A stretch of DNA of 64,000 bases, from NCBI GenBank assembly GCA_001314865.1, contig LJZR01000010.1, positions 1 to 64,000 of the forward strand. Direction: 5' to 3'. Position 1 is the stretch's first letter, and each line of letters opens with the position of its first letter. The DNA is from Phormidesmis priestleyi Ana. GTDB taxonomy: Bacteria > Cyanobacteriota > Cyanobacteriia > Phormidesmidales > Phormidesmidaceae. Both the position numbers and the translations under genes were made by a program. This document shows, piece by piece, positions 25,670 to 35,146 of this stretch. Under the pieces are notes generated by a model. The model worked only from the letters and a program-made list of their open reading frames with translations, did not search any database and was not told the DNA's origin.

Positions 25670-25740
25670 TGGAATACAAAGCTTAGAATACAAAGCTTAA
25701 AATACAAAGTTTAGAATACAAAGTTTAGAATACAAAAAAT
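25670..25740. repeat. 15-bp AT-rich tandem repeats
   Basis: GAATACAAAGCTTA-type units (GAATACAAAGCTTA, AAATACAAAGTTTA, GAATACAAAGTTTA) repeat about five times upstream of the binding-protein gene. The rest of the 25568-25855 spacer shows no gene. Confidence 0.7.
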
Positions 25741-25855
25741 TTTGAGAAACCTTGATGACACAACCCTATGGCCCCACAGGCCAAGTGAGTAGCGGCGTAT
25801 GAATGCATCCACACGCCGCGACGTAGCATGATTCATGAGCACGTGATTCGTCGTG

Positions 25856-27028
25856 CTAAAACTCCTCAGGTACGAAGTTTTGTGCGTCTATAGGTGGGCG
25901 CTCGTAGTCAATGTTTGCCTGCCGTTTGGGTAGCTTCATTGGCGGCGGCGTCAGGTCTTTGTAGTCGATCTGGCTTAGCAAATGACTAATACAGTTGAGT
26001 CGTGCCTTCTTTTTGTCGTCGGCTTCTACCACATGCCAGGGCGACCGAGTTGTATCGGTGGCGGCAAACATATCGTCTTTGGCTTTGGAATATTCTACCC
26101 ACTTGGCCCGAGCCTCCAAATCCATAGAACTGAGCTTCCACCGCTTGGTGGGATCGTTCATGCGGTCTTGGAACCGCTTTTCTTGCTCTTCATCGCTGAC
26201 TGAGAACCAGTATTTGATAAGGATAATGCCAGAGCGCTGAAGCATATGTTCAAACTCCGGGCAGGAGCGCAAAAATTCTACATATTCCTGATGCGTGCAA
26301 AAGTCCATCACGCGCTCTACACCAGCTCTGTTGTACCAGCTACGATCAAACAAGGCAATTTCACCCCCTGCGGGCAATTGGGAAACGTAGCGTTGAAAAT
26401 ACCATTGAGTTTTTTCTCGTTCAGTAGGGGTTCCGAGGGCAACAATTTTGCAAATTCGGGGATTAAGGCATTCAGAAATGCGTTTAATGGTGCCGCCTTT
26501 ACCCGCCGCGTCGCGCCCTTCAAAGACAACAACAACTTTTAGGCCTTTAGCTTTTACCCAGTATTGCAGCTTAACTAGCTCTACTTGCAACTGTTTTAGC
26601 TCTTTTTTATAGACCTTTTTACTTAGCTTCTTCGGCTTATCCTTTGACTTATGAGAGGATTCTTTTGCTTTTTTGCTATTCTTGATTTCTTTTTCTAGTG
26701 TTTCTTTTTTTGGCGCTTCTTTACCGTTGTCTTTTTTGCGCTTACCTTTTTTCTTAAGGGTCTTCTTGTCTACATTTGTGTCTTCTGAAAGTTTTGTATC
26801 TAGCGCTTCTTTCATAGCCACTTGCTGCGGAGCAGGCGTTTCTTTTTCCTCTTTTTTCCTCTTCTTTTCTCTGCTTTCTTCCCTGCTCTCTTCTCTGCTT
26901 TCTTGCCCGTTCAATGACTTACTACTCAGTGACTTATTCTCCTCCCTCTGTTTCTTCAAGGGCGTTGAAGCACTGGTTGAGTCGCTGAGTTCAATGACTG
27001 TAGCGGCGTTAGATTTATTTTTAGACAT
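25856..27028 (-). CDS. Polyphosphate kinase 2 (PPK2) family protein
   Basis: 390 residues. The kinase core starts near residue 137 and contains VVVFEGRDAAGKGGTIKRI (Walker A, about 168-180), IVALGTPTEREKTQWYFQRY, GGEIALFDRSWYNRAGVERV (Walker B) and WKLSSMDLEARAKWVEYSKA with WHVVEADDKKKARLN. PPK2 enzymes move phosphate between polyphosphate and nucleotides. The first 135 residues are an unusual Lys/Glu-rich, low-complexity extension with ESREESREESREKKRKK repeats, not part of the family; it could bind polyphosphate or nucleic acid. No in-frame Met close to the core is better supported, so the extension is kept. Confidence 0.92.
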   Translation of the reverse strand: MSKNKSNAATVIELSDSTSASTPLKKQREENKSLSSKSLNGQESREESREESREKKRKKEEKETPAPQQVAMKEALDTKLSEDTNVDKKTLKKKGKRKKDNGKEAPKKETLEKEIKNSKKAKESSHKSKDKPKKLSKKVYKKELKQLQVELVKLQYWVKAKGLKVVVVFEGRDAAGKGGTIKRISECLNPRICKIVALGTPTEREKTQWYFQRYVSQLPAGGEIALFDRSWYNRAGVERVMDFCTHQEYVEFLRSCPEFEHMLQRSGIILIKYWFSVSDEEQEKRFQDRMNDPTKRWKLSSMDLEARAKWVEYSKAKDDMFAATDTTRSPWHVVEADDKKKARLNCISHLLSQIDYKDLTPPPMKLPKRQANIDYERPPIDAQNFVPEEF

Positions 27029-27227
27029 GGGTAAAACCTGGATAAAACAAAAGCTAAGCCGTTGAATTCAACAGAAGCTCACAGCTATTTACGTACATTC
27101 TAGATTACAAGATATGTTTGAAATCGTACCCTCTTGTTACGGGCTTTTAATGATTTCATGACAGACTGATGATATGACATCACGAATGGTCAGTGTAGAA
27201 GAGTTGGATAGACAGGAGATAAAATTC

Positions 27228-28085
27228 ATGAGGGTTGGAATTTTGGGAACGGGGCTGATGGGTGGGCCTATGGCGATGCGGCTACAGCAGTCGGGCCATA
27301 GGGTGAAAGCTTGGAACCGGTCGGCTGATAATTTAGCACCGCTCGCGCAGGTTGGCATTGAAACAGCGCCCACAGCAGCAGCGGTGCTAACGAGCTGTGA
27401 GGTGACAATTACTATGTTGAGCGATGCAGCCGCAATAGAATCGGTCGTGCTGGCCGAGCCTGCGGCCCTTCAGCAGCGGACGATTTTGCAGATGGGAACC
27501 ATTGCGCCAAATGAAAGCCGCGAGCTGTGCGAAAAGGTGCAGGCCGCTGGCGGAGAATATTTAGAGTCGCCTGTACTGGGGAGTATTCCACAAGTCAAGG
27601 CAGGCGAGCTGATTTTGATGGTGGGTGCAACGGCGGCGCAGTATGAGCGGTGGCTACCGCTGCTGAAGTGCTTTGGAGCGGAGCCTCAGTGGGTAGGGCC
27701 GGTGGGTGCAGCGGCGGCCACTAAGCTGGCGATGAATCAGCTCATTGGCACGCTGACGGCGGCGTTTTCGATGAGTTTGGGCCTGGTTCAGCGAGAAGGG
27801 TTAGATGTTGAACAGTTTATGGCGATTGTGCGGGAGAGTGCGCTGTATGCACCGACTTTTGATAAAAAGTTGGAACGGATGCGCGATCGCAATTTTTCAA
27901 ACCCCAATTTTCCTACGAAGCATTTGCTCAAGGATATGAACTTGTTTGTACAGGCAGCGCAGGCGCAGGGCATGGAAACAGATGTGGCAGAAGGGGTGTG
28001 TGCGATCGCCCGTAAAGCCATCAGCCAAGGACTCGCCGAGGTAGATTACTCAGCTATTTATAATGCAATCAACCTAGAAAACTGA
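27228..28085 (+). CDS. NAD(P)-dependent beta-hydroxyacid dehydrogenase
   Basis: 285 residues from ATG 27228, 10 bases after GGAG; the upstream extension to 27174 is not needed. The N-terminus MRVGILGTGLMGGPMAMRLQ is the Rossmann GxGxxG loop. Further motifs are LQMGTIAPNESRELCEKVQA, the substrate loop ESPVLGSIPQVKAGELILMV, and the catalytic-Lys segment GAAAATKLAMNQLIGTLTAA. The family covers 3-hydroxyisobutyrate and glyoxylate/succinic semialdehyde reductases; glyoxylate-type activity is plausible in cyanobacteria but the substrate is open. Single gene. Confidence 0.92.
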   Translation: MRVGILGTGLMGGPMAMRLQQSGHRVKAWNRSADNLAPLAQVGIETAPTAAAVLTSCEVTITMLSDAAAIESVVLAEPAALQQRTILQMGTIAPNESRELCEKVQAAGGEYLESPVLGSIPQVKAGELILMVGATAAQYERWLPLLKCFGAEPQWVGPVGAAAATKLAMNQLIGTLTAAFSMSLGLVQREGLDVEQFMAIVRESALYAPTFDKKLERMRDRNFSNPNFPTKHLLKDMNLFVQAAQAQGMETDVAEGVCAIARKAISQGLAEVDYSAIYNAINLEN

Positions 28086-28178
28086 TTAGATCAATGCAAA
28101 CAAGATTCTGTTGGGATGATTGTCGGGATTGCTATTGTGATCGCTGTTGATTGCTGTTATTAGGAGAAGTGAAGAAAG

Positions 28179-28709
28179 ATGAAAAGATCGCTGTGGAATC
28201 GGGTTAACGTGGGGCAAGTATTAGGAGTAGGGGGGGCGATCGCTGGGTTGAGCCTGGCGATCGCATTAGGCCCAGGCGCTCAAAAAGGCCAGTCCTTACC
28301 AATACCAACACCCACAGGCCTAGTCATCAAACCCAGTGCGCATAGTGTAGAAGAAACAGAACAGCGCTTTGTCAATCTCTTAGAAGAAAGAGGCTTGAAC
28401 GTACTGGCGATCGTAGATCATCATGCGCAAAATGCCCAAGGCGCAGGGTTAAATTTACCCCCTACGCGAGTGGTCATATTTGGCAATCCTAAGCTGGGCA
28501 CACCGCTGATGCAGTGCCGTCAAAGTATCGCGATTGATTTACCTCAGAAAATGCTGATTTGGGAAGATGAATCGGGAGAGGTACAGATTGCCTACAATGA
28601 TCCCCGTTATTTAGGCGGGCGGCATCAGTTAGGAGGTTGTGGAAATGAGGCGATTCAGCAGGTTGCGGGTGCCTTGGATAACTTTTCAAATGAGGCAGCT
28701 AGGCCATAA
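28179..28709 (+). CDS. DUF302 domain protein with signal peptide
   Basis: 176 residues, starting behind AGGAG. An N-terminal hydrophobic segment (GVGGAIAGLSLAIALGPG) serves as signal or anchor. The DUF302 domain follows: SVEETEQRFVNLLEERGLNV, IVDHHAQNAQGAGLNLPPTR, VIFGNPKLGTPLMQ and MLIWEDESGEVQIAYNDPRY. DUF302 proteins are small alpha/beta folds of unknown function, often exported. It lies convergent to uppS, 25 bases from its end. Confidence 0.9.
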   Translation: MKRSLWNRVNVGQVLGVGGAIAGLSLAIALGPGAQKGQSLPIPTPTGLVIKPSAHSVEETEQRFVNLLEERGLNVLAIVDHHAQNAQGAGLNLPPTRVVIFGNPKLGTPLMQCRQSIAIDLPQKMLIWEDESGEVQIAYNDPRYLGGRHQLGGCGNEAIQQVAGALDNFSNEAARP

Positions 28710-28734
28710 CTCGGGTTTGACATAGCAGGGATGC

Positions 28735-29526
28735 TTACGCAGTCAGCGCGGCTTGTTTGATGGCGACTTTTTCTGTAACGGCAACAGTGTCGGCAGCGTT
28801 GCCAAAACGGCGATCGCGCGCCTGAAAAGTCTGCAAAGCCCGATGAAACTCACCACTGTCAAAATCAGGCCAAAAAGCATTAGTGAAGTACATTTCGGTG
28901 TAGGCAAGCTGCCACAGCAAAAAGTTACTCAGCCGCTGTTCACCGCTGGTGCGAATGAGCAGGTCGGGGTCACAGCCTGCTGTGTACAAATGCTCGCTGA
29001 TCAGCGCTTCGCTGACATCGGCTGATACTATTTCCCCTTTTTCTACTTTACGGGCGACCTGCTGACAGGCATGAACAATCTCGTTGCGGCTACCGTAGTT
29101 AACCGCAATGTTGAAATCTACAGCGGTATTGCCAGCAGTTTCATGCATGGCGCGGGCGATTTCTTTTTGCAGAGAAGAAGAAAGACCCGAAAGGTCGCCA
29201 ATGAAGCGAATACGGACGCCTTCTTTGTGCATTTCTTTGAGTTCTTGCCGTAGCATTTTTTCAAACAACAGCATCAAAAAATCGACCTCGGAGGTAGGAC
29301 GCCTCCAGTTTTCGGTCGAAAAGGCATAGGCTGTGAGGGCACCAATGCCCCAGTCTTTACAGCAGCGCAGGAGAGATTTAAGCACTTTGGCCCCCTGACG
29401 ATGCCCAGCAATGCGAGGGAGTCCTCGTTGGTTGGCCCAGCGACCGTTCCCATCCATAATGACAGCGACATGCTTGGGCAAGGCTTGAGGGTTTAAATCG
29501 TGAGGTAGCAGGGTGTATGAAGTCAT
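28735..29526 (-). CDS. uppS: Isoprenyl transferase (undecaprenyl diphosphate synthase)
   Basis: 263 residues. The cis-prenyltransferase signature is intact: [20 protein letters not shown] with catalytic Asp, [34 protein letters not shown], and the C-terminal [20 protein letters not shown] with [20 protein letters not shown]. It condenses isopentenyl diphosphate onto farnesyl diphosphate to make the C55 lipid carrier for peptidoglycan and O-chains. Length and motifs are as expected. Single gene, with a 380-bp spacer upstream. Confidence 0.97.
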   Translation of the reverse strand: MTSYTLLPHDLNPQALPKHVAVIMDGNGRWANQRGLPRIAGHRQGAKVLKSLLRCCKDWGIGALTAYAFSTENWRRPTSEVDFLMLLFEKMLRQELKEMHKEGVRIRFIGDLSGLSSSLQKEIARAMHETAGNTAVDFNIAVNYGSRNEIVHACQQVARKVEKGEIVSADVSEALISEHLYTAGCDPDLLIRTSGEQRLSNFLLWQLAYTEMYFTNAFWPDFDSGEFHRALQTFQARDRRFGNAADTVAVTEKVAIKQAALTA

Positions 29527-29907
29527 GGGTTAGTGGCGATCGCGCGTAAAATTTTGATGAAATTTCGATGAGGATAAGCAGCTCTATTGCTCAAATAATG
29601 CCCGCAACATTTGGGGAGTAAGCGAGTGATTCCACTGCAATGATTAATGCATGGCTAATGCATGGCTAATGCAATGGTTAATGCAATGGCTGACTAAGGC
29701 GTCAGCCCAGCAGATGATTTTCTCAACCATCACTGCTTACGCTAAGGGATTGGCAACAGGCTGTCAGCCAGAAAAAGTCGGGAAAAGTCTGCTGGGAAGT
29801 CGGTGCTTAAAGAATCGATGAACTATCCCAAGAATGATATTTTCGATTCGGAACATCCAAACCAGAGCTGGTAGTCTACTGTTGCAAGGAGATATCCCAG
29901 TAAATAT
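29527..29907. other. Spacer with short repeats, no gene seen
   Basis: This divergent spacer between uppS and the STAND gene contains ATGCATGGCTA-type 11-12-mers repeated four times (about 29640-29690). No other structure or gene was recognised; it must hold the promoters of both flanking genes. Confidence 0.5.
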
Positions 29908-32511
29908 ATGAGAATAGAGGCGGCGCTTGAATATGCTGACCAACTGCTATATGAGCGCACGGGGCGACATCTCAATGATTTACAAAGCCGTATTATTCAG
30001 CAAAGTTGGCAGGGCCAAACCTACAGCCAGGTAGCGCGGACAATCGGCTACAGTGAAGGCCATATCAAGGATGTGGCTTCTCAGCTGTGGAAGTTGCTCT
30101 CAGAAGCACTGGGCGAGCGCATTACGAAAGGAAACTTGCGATCGCGTCTACTCAATCGACTCAAGCGCACCGTAAAAAATACGGTAAAAAGCGCCACGCC
30201 CACTAACCTGCACCCGCTGATGTCTAGCTCAGCAGCAAAAATGGCAGCAGCCATGCATTTTGAACGAGTGCCTGCGAACGGGTTTGCTGACACGTCCCCT
30301 GACAGTTCTCTTGAACCCTCTCCTGATCAAATTGATTCTGCGCCCAAGCATTTTACGGCTAACTTCATCGGGCGAGAACAGGCCCTAATGACACTCCATG
30401 CCCTTGCCCAAATCCACCGAGTGGTTGTGATCAAAGGCGAAGGCGGCATTGGTAAAACGACCCTGGCACAGCAGTACTGCCAGCAGTTTGACCCGCTGCT
30501 AGCGCTACCCATGGCCAAGGAGTCTGCCAATATTACCCCCGCCGAAAGTATTGCAGAAGAGTGGCTGCGGCAGCATTTTAATGAAGATCCGGGTAGAGAG
30601 TTTGGGGTGACGCTCAGTCGGTTAAGGCAGCATTTGAATCAGCAGGCCCAGAGTGGCCATTGTATAGGCGTGCTGATTGATAACTTAGAGCCTGCGCTAG
30701 ATGGCAATGGCCAATTTATTGCAGCGCATCGCGGCTATGTAGAATTGCTGCGGGCGCTGGGCGATGCTGAGGTAACGGTGATTATAACGAGTCGCGATCG
30801 CCTCTGCGAACCGGGGATCAAAGTTCATCACTATCGCCTACCGGGGCTTACCGTCGCCTCTTGGCAGCAGTTTTTTATGGCGGGAATCGCGAAACCTATT
30901 GACCCGCGCATTTTGAGCAACATGCACCGGGCTTATGGGGGAAATGCAAAAGCAATGGAGATTTTGCTCGCCTCGGTGGTTGAGGACTTTGAGGGCGACT
31001 TAAGCGCCTACTGGCAGGAAAATAGGAGCGATTTGCTGGGGCCGACCGACCTGCGAAATTTAGTGGTGAGTCAGATCAGCCGTTTGCAGCAGCTAGATGC
31101 AGATGCGTACCAGGTGTTTTGTCGGTTGGGCTGCTATCGCTATCAGCAACCTCAGCCCAGATTAAGCGCAGCGGCAATCACAGCGGTTATGTGGGATATT
31201 GAGCCGAGCCGTCATCGGCAAATTATCCATTCACTGCGCGATCGCTCGCTGTTGGAGTGTTGCAAAGGTGAGTATTGGCTGCATCCGGTAACGCGGGCCG
31301 AGGCGATCGCACGGCTACGACAAAACGACGACTGGCAGCGGGTAAACCGAGCGGCAGCGCAGTACTGGAGCCGTCACATTACCGCTATCTTGTCTGTTGA
31401 AGACGGCTTGCAGGCACTAGAAGCCTACTATCACTTAATGGCCTCTCAAGATTACGAGGGCGCGGCAGCAGTATTGCTTCAGAGTCGGCACAATCAGTGG
31501 CAGCAGTTTTTACCCTTGGCGAGCAGCCTGTATCGGATGGGGTTGTTGCAACCGGTTGTGAGTGCCATTGTGCAGGTGCTGCCTTTTATTGAAAAAGAAC
31601 AGTCCCCCAAAAGCCAGCAGCAGCGCAGCGAACTCAACAATATTTTGGGCGATGTGCATTGGATTGCCGGACGCATTCACAGTGCGATCGCCTGTCAGCA
31701 ACAAACCTTGTCAGACATGGCAGGCCAGTCTGATTGCGATCGCGCTGACACACCACTGGACACATCACTCAACACATCAACTGACACACCGGAACTCTTA
31801 TCTTCAAACAACTCAACCACAGATTTACATGCCTACTATCGCAAAATGCTGATTGTAGATGCGCACCTTAGCATTGGTCTGTACTCCATTGATTTATGGG
31901 AACTCAATCAGGCCGCTAAACAGTTTGAGCAGGTCATTACACTTGCCGCCGGTACTGCCCATCAAGCTTGGGCCGATAAAGCAACCGTTGGATTAGCCTT
32001 AGTCCGCGCATATTTGGCACAAACCGCTCCAACCACAGCAGAATCTAACCGGCAAACCCAAGTCGCCAGCGAACTAGCCAGCAGCCTGTATGAACAATTT
32101 ACAACAGCCGAACAGCCCGGTCGATATGCTTACTTTGTTCAACTGTTGGGGCAAACCTTTAACAGCTTGGGTGAGCTAGATAAAGCACAAACGCTGTATG
32201 AGCGGGCGATCGCCTTTGCTGAATCGGGCCACTATGTGCAGGTTAAGGCTAAAGCGCTGACCGGTTTAGCGATTTTGCAACGGCAGCGTCACAAAGTAAA
32301 TGAGGCGATCGCGCTGCATACTCAGGCCATAAAACTCAGCGAAACCATTGGGGCAAAGTGTGACCTCGCCGAAGCCTACTTTCAGTTTGGGCTCAGCGTT
32401 GGCATTCATTGTAAAATTCAACAGACAGCTTACTTTGATCGAGCGATCGCGTTATTTTTTGAAATTCAAGCACCTCAACAAGTTAACCGAATCCAACAAG
32501 CTTATCGGTAA
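29908..32511 (+). CDS. STAND NTPase with HTH-like N-terminus and TPR tail
   Basis: 867 residues. The first 85 (YADQLLYERTGRHLNDLQSR, GQTYSQVARTIGYSEGHIKD) are the vWA-MoxR-associated N-terminal (vMAP-like) HTH domain. After a Ser/Pro-rich linker, an NB-ARC/STAND ATPase starts at FIGREQALMTLHALA, with Walker A KGEGGIGKTTLAQQYC (near 175-185), Walker B CIGVLIDNLEPAL and sensor VIITSRDRL. From about residue 520 the rest is helical TPR-like repeats (LGELDKAQTLYERAIAFAES; KVNEAIALHTQAIKLSETIG). STAND proteins oligomerise on ligand binding; relatives act in signalling and anti-phage defence, but no effector domain beyond the N-terminus is visible here. Confidence 0.87.
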   Translation: MRIEAALEYADQLLYERTGRHLNDLQSRIIQQSWQGQTYSQVARTIGYSEGHIKDVASQLWKLLSEALGERITKGNLRSRLLNRLKRTVKNTVKSATPTNLHPLMSSSAAKMAAAMHFERVPANGFADTSPDSSLEPSPDQIDSAPKHFTANFIGREQALMTLHALAQIHRVVVIKGEGGIGKTTLAQQYCQQFDPLLALPMAKESANITPAESIAEEWLRQHFNEDPGREFGVTLSRLRQHLNQQAQSGHCIGVLIDNLEPALDGNGQFIAAHRGYVELLRALGDAEVTVIITSRDRLCEPGIKVHHYRLPGLTVASWQQFFMAGIAKPIDPRILSNMHRAYGGNAKAMEILLASVVEDFEGDLSAYWQENRSDLLGPTDLRNLVVSQISRLQQLDADAYQVFCRLGCYRYQQPQPRLSAAAITAVMWDIEPSRHRQIIHSLRDRSLLECCKGEYWLHPVTRAEAIARLRQNDDWQRVNRAAAQYWSRHITAILSVEDGLQALEAYYHLMASQDYEGAAAVLLQSRHNQWQQFLPLASSLYRMGLLQPVVSAIVQVLPFIEKEQSPKSQQQRSELNNILGDVHWIAGRIHSAIACQQQTLSDMAGQSDCDRADTPLDTSLNTSTDTPELLSSNNSTTDLHAYYRKMLIVDAHLSIGLYSIDLWELNQAAKQFEQVITLAAGTAHQAWADKATVGLALVRAYLAQTAPTTAESNRQTQVASELASSLYEQFTTAEQPGRYAYFVQLLGQTFNSLGELDKAQTLYERAIAFAESGHYVQVKAKALTGLAILQRQRHKVNEAIALHTQAIKLSETIGAKCDLAEAYFQFGLSVGIHCKIQQTAYFDRAIALFFEIQAPQQVNRIQQAYR

Positions 32512-32547
32512 TGCTAAATATAGCAATGGCAAATACAGAGGGAAACG

Positions 32548-33429
32548 ATGAAGTGGAAAACAGGGCGCCGTAGCCAAAACATCCAAGACAGAAGAGGGAT
32601 GAGTTCCCGTGGCGGCCATCGTGGTGGCTCTCGGGGCGGCGGCGGTAGCCCGATGGTGGTCGGCGGCGGTGGACTGGGCATGGTGATATTTGCCATCGTC
32701 ATTGCCCTGCTCGGCGGCGATCCTAGCATTGTTTTAGACGCTGCCATGCCGGTTCCTCAAACCCCCACTGGCGGACAGTATCAAACGGCCTCTGCCGAAG
32801 AAAACGAGCAGGCAGACTTTGTCTCAGCCGTACTCGCCTCCACTGAAGATACCTGGAACAAGTTGTTTCCCCAAGAGCTTGGCGGCAACTACCGCGAGCC
32901 TAACCTGATTTTATTTAGCGGTGCGGTTGAGTCCGCCTGTGGCTATGCGCAAGCTGCCGTAGGCCCGTTTTACTGCCCCGCTGATCAAAGCGTTTATATT
33001 GACCTCAGCTTTTATCAAGAGCTTCAGTACAACTTAGGCGCACCGGGCGACTTTGCCCAAGCCTACGTGATCGCTCATGAAGTCGGCCATCATGTCCAAA
33101 ATCTGTTAGGCATTTCAAAGCAGGTGCGTGCAGCCCAGCAGCGCACCAGCCAAACCCAAGCCAATCAGCTATCGGTACGGCAGGAGCTACAGGCCGACTG
33201 TCTGGCCGGGATATGGGCCAACGACAATCGCGAAGATTTAGAAGCTGGCGATATTGAAGAAGCCCTGAATGCCGCCAGTCAAATTGGCGACGATAATCTG
33301 CAAAAACGTCAGCGCGGCTATGTCACTCCCGACTCATTCACTCATGGCAGCGCCGCTCAGCGAGTGGAATGGTTCCAGCGTGGCTTCAGCTCTGGCGATG
33401 TCGATAGCTGTGATACTTTTAGTGGCTGA
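32548..33429 (+). CDS. YpfJ-type neutral zinc metallopeptidase
   Basis: 293 residues behind a GAGGG ribosome site. A Gly/Arg-rich N-terminus precedes one membrane helix (GLGMVIFAIVIALLGG). The protease part contains WNKLFPQELGGNYREPNLIL, SACGYAQAAVGPFYCPADQS, and the zinc motif VIAHEVGHHVQNLLG (HExxH), then RQELQADCLAGIWANDNRED with the third metal ligand region. The family is a membrane-anchored predicted protease of unknown substrate. Follows the STAND gene by 36 bases and may be co-transcribed. Confidence 0.92.
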   Translation: MKWKTGRRSQNIQDRRGMSSRGGHRGGSRGGGGSPMVVGGGGLGMVIFAIVIALLGGDPSIVLDAAMPVPQTPTGGQYQTASAEENEQADFVSAVLASTEDTWNKLFPQELGGNYREPNLILFSGAVESACGYAQAAVGPFYCPADQSVYIDLSFYQELQYNLGAPGDFAQAYVIAHEVGHHVQNLLGISKQVRAAQQRTSQTQANQLSVRQELQADCLAGIWANDNREDLEAGDIEEALNAASQIGDDNLQKRQRGYVTPDSFTHGSAAQRVEWFQRGFSSGDVDSCDTFSG

Positions 33430-33471
33430 ATTGAGGGGTTGAATTGAGGGTTTAAATTGAGGGATTAAATT

Positions 33472-33550
33472 TGTAGCTGGACAAGCTACAGACCTAAAAT
33501 AAACAGACCTAAAATAAACAAACCTAAAATAAACAAACCTAAAATAGACC
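33472..33550. repeat. Hairpin plus 15-bp tandem repeats
   Basis: TGTAGCT/AGCTACA (33472-33490) forms a small stem-loop and is followed by four 15-bp units (GACCTAAAATAAACA type, starting at 33491, 33506, 33521 and 33536). It lies between the convergent protease and cryptochrome genes and may act as a bidirectional end signal. Confidence 0.65.
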
Positions 33551-33556
33551 CCAAAA

Positions 33557-35044
33557 TTAGCGACGAGACTTTTTTTGTTGCCAAGCTTCTTCGTAGCGTT
33601 GCTGATTCACCGCTACTGACTTTTGCAAATCTACTATTGGATTTGGATAATCTACACCAAGGCGAAGGTTGAAGCGCTTTTGCTCAACCGGCTGTAGTTG
33701 CCAGGGGCTGTGAACTTTGGCCGGTGGTAGTTGCGACAACGCTGGCAGCCAGTGTTTTATATAGTCGCCCGCGGGGTCATAGTCTTTAGACTGCTTGGGA
33801 ATGTTGAAATAGCGAAAGCCCCGAGCATCATTGCCGACGCCTGCGGTGTAGTTCCAATTTCCCCAGTTGCTGCATACATCGTAGTCAATCAGCAGCGACT
33901 CAAACCATTCTGCACCCATTCGCCAATCAATACCCAAATTTTTGGTCAAAAAGCTGGCGACGTTCTGTCTCCCCCGGTTAGACATAAAACCGGTTGCAGC
34001 AATCTCTTTCATATTGGCATCCACCAGTGGATAGCCAGTTTCACCCTCGCGCCATCGGTCGAACCTAGGCCAGTCTTGCTGCCACTTTATCGGTAGGCCG
34101 CGAATGCCGCCTTTGCGGAATACTTTGCGGCCATACTTGGCGCACACAAAGCGAAAATAGTCTCGCCATATCAGCTCAAAAATCATCCAATAGGTGGAGT
34201 TGTTTTTGTGGCGATCGCGCTCATACTTCTTGACTTCTTCGTATACTTTGCGAGGGGAAAGCGAGCCATTGGCCAACCAAGCCGAAAATTTGGATGAGTC
34301 GTCAGTGCCTAACATGCCGTTGCGAGTTTCTTTATAAACTTGTAGCCTATCAGCCTCCCAAAAGTAGTGATGAAGCCGCTTAAAGGCTTCTGTTTCACCG
34401 CCTTTAAATGCCAATACGCCTTTGGGATCAATCAGCGGCGCTGCTAAGCCTAGCTCACTAAGGGAAGGGAGATCTCCGGGTTCAATATCTTTTTGTAGAG
34501 CGTCTTTTGGCAGGGCGGGCAACTGTTGAGGCGTCGAGAAAGTAGGAGAGATCGAAGAATCTGCTTCAACTGCTTTGCGAAACTGCGTGAATATTTCGGG
34601 GAGCTGCTGAACCTCAAACGGGAGATCGTTGGGATGGTAAAGCGTTGCACCCCAGTAAATTTCGGTTGCGACGCGGAGGTCTTTAAGCGCTTGTTCAAGA
34701 GACTGATCAACGTCGGTTTCTTCGGCGGTCACTTCTTCGTGCCAGTACACAGCGTCAATATTCAGCGCTTTAACCAACGCCGGAATTTCTACTTCGGGCT
34801 TGCCCTTACGGATAATTAAATCACTGCCGAGCGATCGCAACCTCATCCGCAAATCCGCCAATGTCTCAATTAAAAACTGTGCCCGATAAGCACCTGTCTT
34901 AGGAAAACCAAAAGAGGTTTCGCCAAAGTGCCGAGGGTCAACGCAATATAACGGGATTACTTCGGCCTGTTGTGCCAAAGCTAGGGAAAGGGGCTGATGG
35001 TCATGCAGGCGGAGGTCGTTGCGGAACCAGAGAAGAATACGCAT
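33557..35044 (-). CDS. DASH-type cryptochrome/photolyase
   Basis: 495 residues from ATG 35044. The photolyase N-domain starts MRILLWFRNDLRLHDHQPLS; the FAD domain contains SSKFSAWLANGSLSPRKVYE, GETGYPLVDANMKEIAATGF, MSNRGRQNVASFLTKNLGID, WRMGAEWFESLLIDYDVCSN and WGNWNYTAGVGNDARGFRYF, which is the DASH form. DASH proteins repair pyrimidine dimers in single-stranded DNA or sense blue light. Key tryptophans and the FAD-binding core look intact. The C-terminus is short and basic (EAWQQKKSRR). Confidence 0.95.
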   Translation of the reverse strand: MRILLWFRNDLRLHDHQPLSLALAQQAEVIPLYCVDPRHFGETSFGFPKTGAYRAQFLIETLADLRMRLRSLGSDLIIRKGKPEVEIPALVKALNIDAVYWHEEVTAEETDVDQSLEQALKDLRVATEIYWGATLYHPNDLPFEVQQLPEIFTQFRKAVEADSSISPTFSTPQQLPALPKDALQKDIEPGDLPSLSELGLAAPLIDPKGVLAFKGGETEAFKRLHHYFWEADRLQVYKETRNGMLGTDDSSKFSAWLANGSLSPRKVYEEVKKYERDRHKNNSTYWMIFELIWRDYFRFVCAKYGRKVFRKGGIRGLPIKWQQDWPRFDRWREGETGYPLVDANMKEIAATGFMSNRGRQNVASFLTKNLGIDWRMGAEWFESLLIDYDVCSNWGNWNYTAGVGNDARGFRYFNIPKQSKDYDPAGDYIKHWLPALSQLPPAKVHSPWQLQPVEQKRFNLRLGVDYPNPIVDLQKSVAVNQQRYEEAWQQKKSRR

Positions 35045-35146
35045 CAAGAAGGAAATTGGGAAGGAAATTGAGAAGGGCTTAAGCGGGGATTAAGTGAGAT
35101 TGTAGATGATGGGATTATAGATTGTGAGATTGTATGGAGAAGGAAT

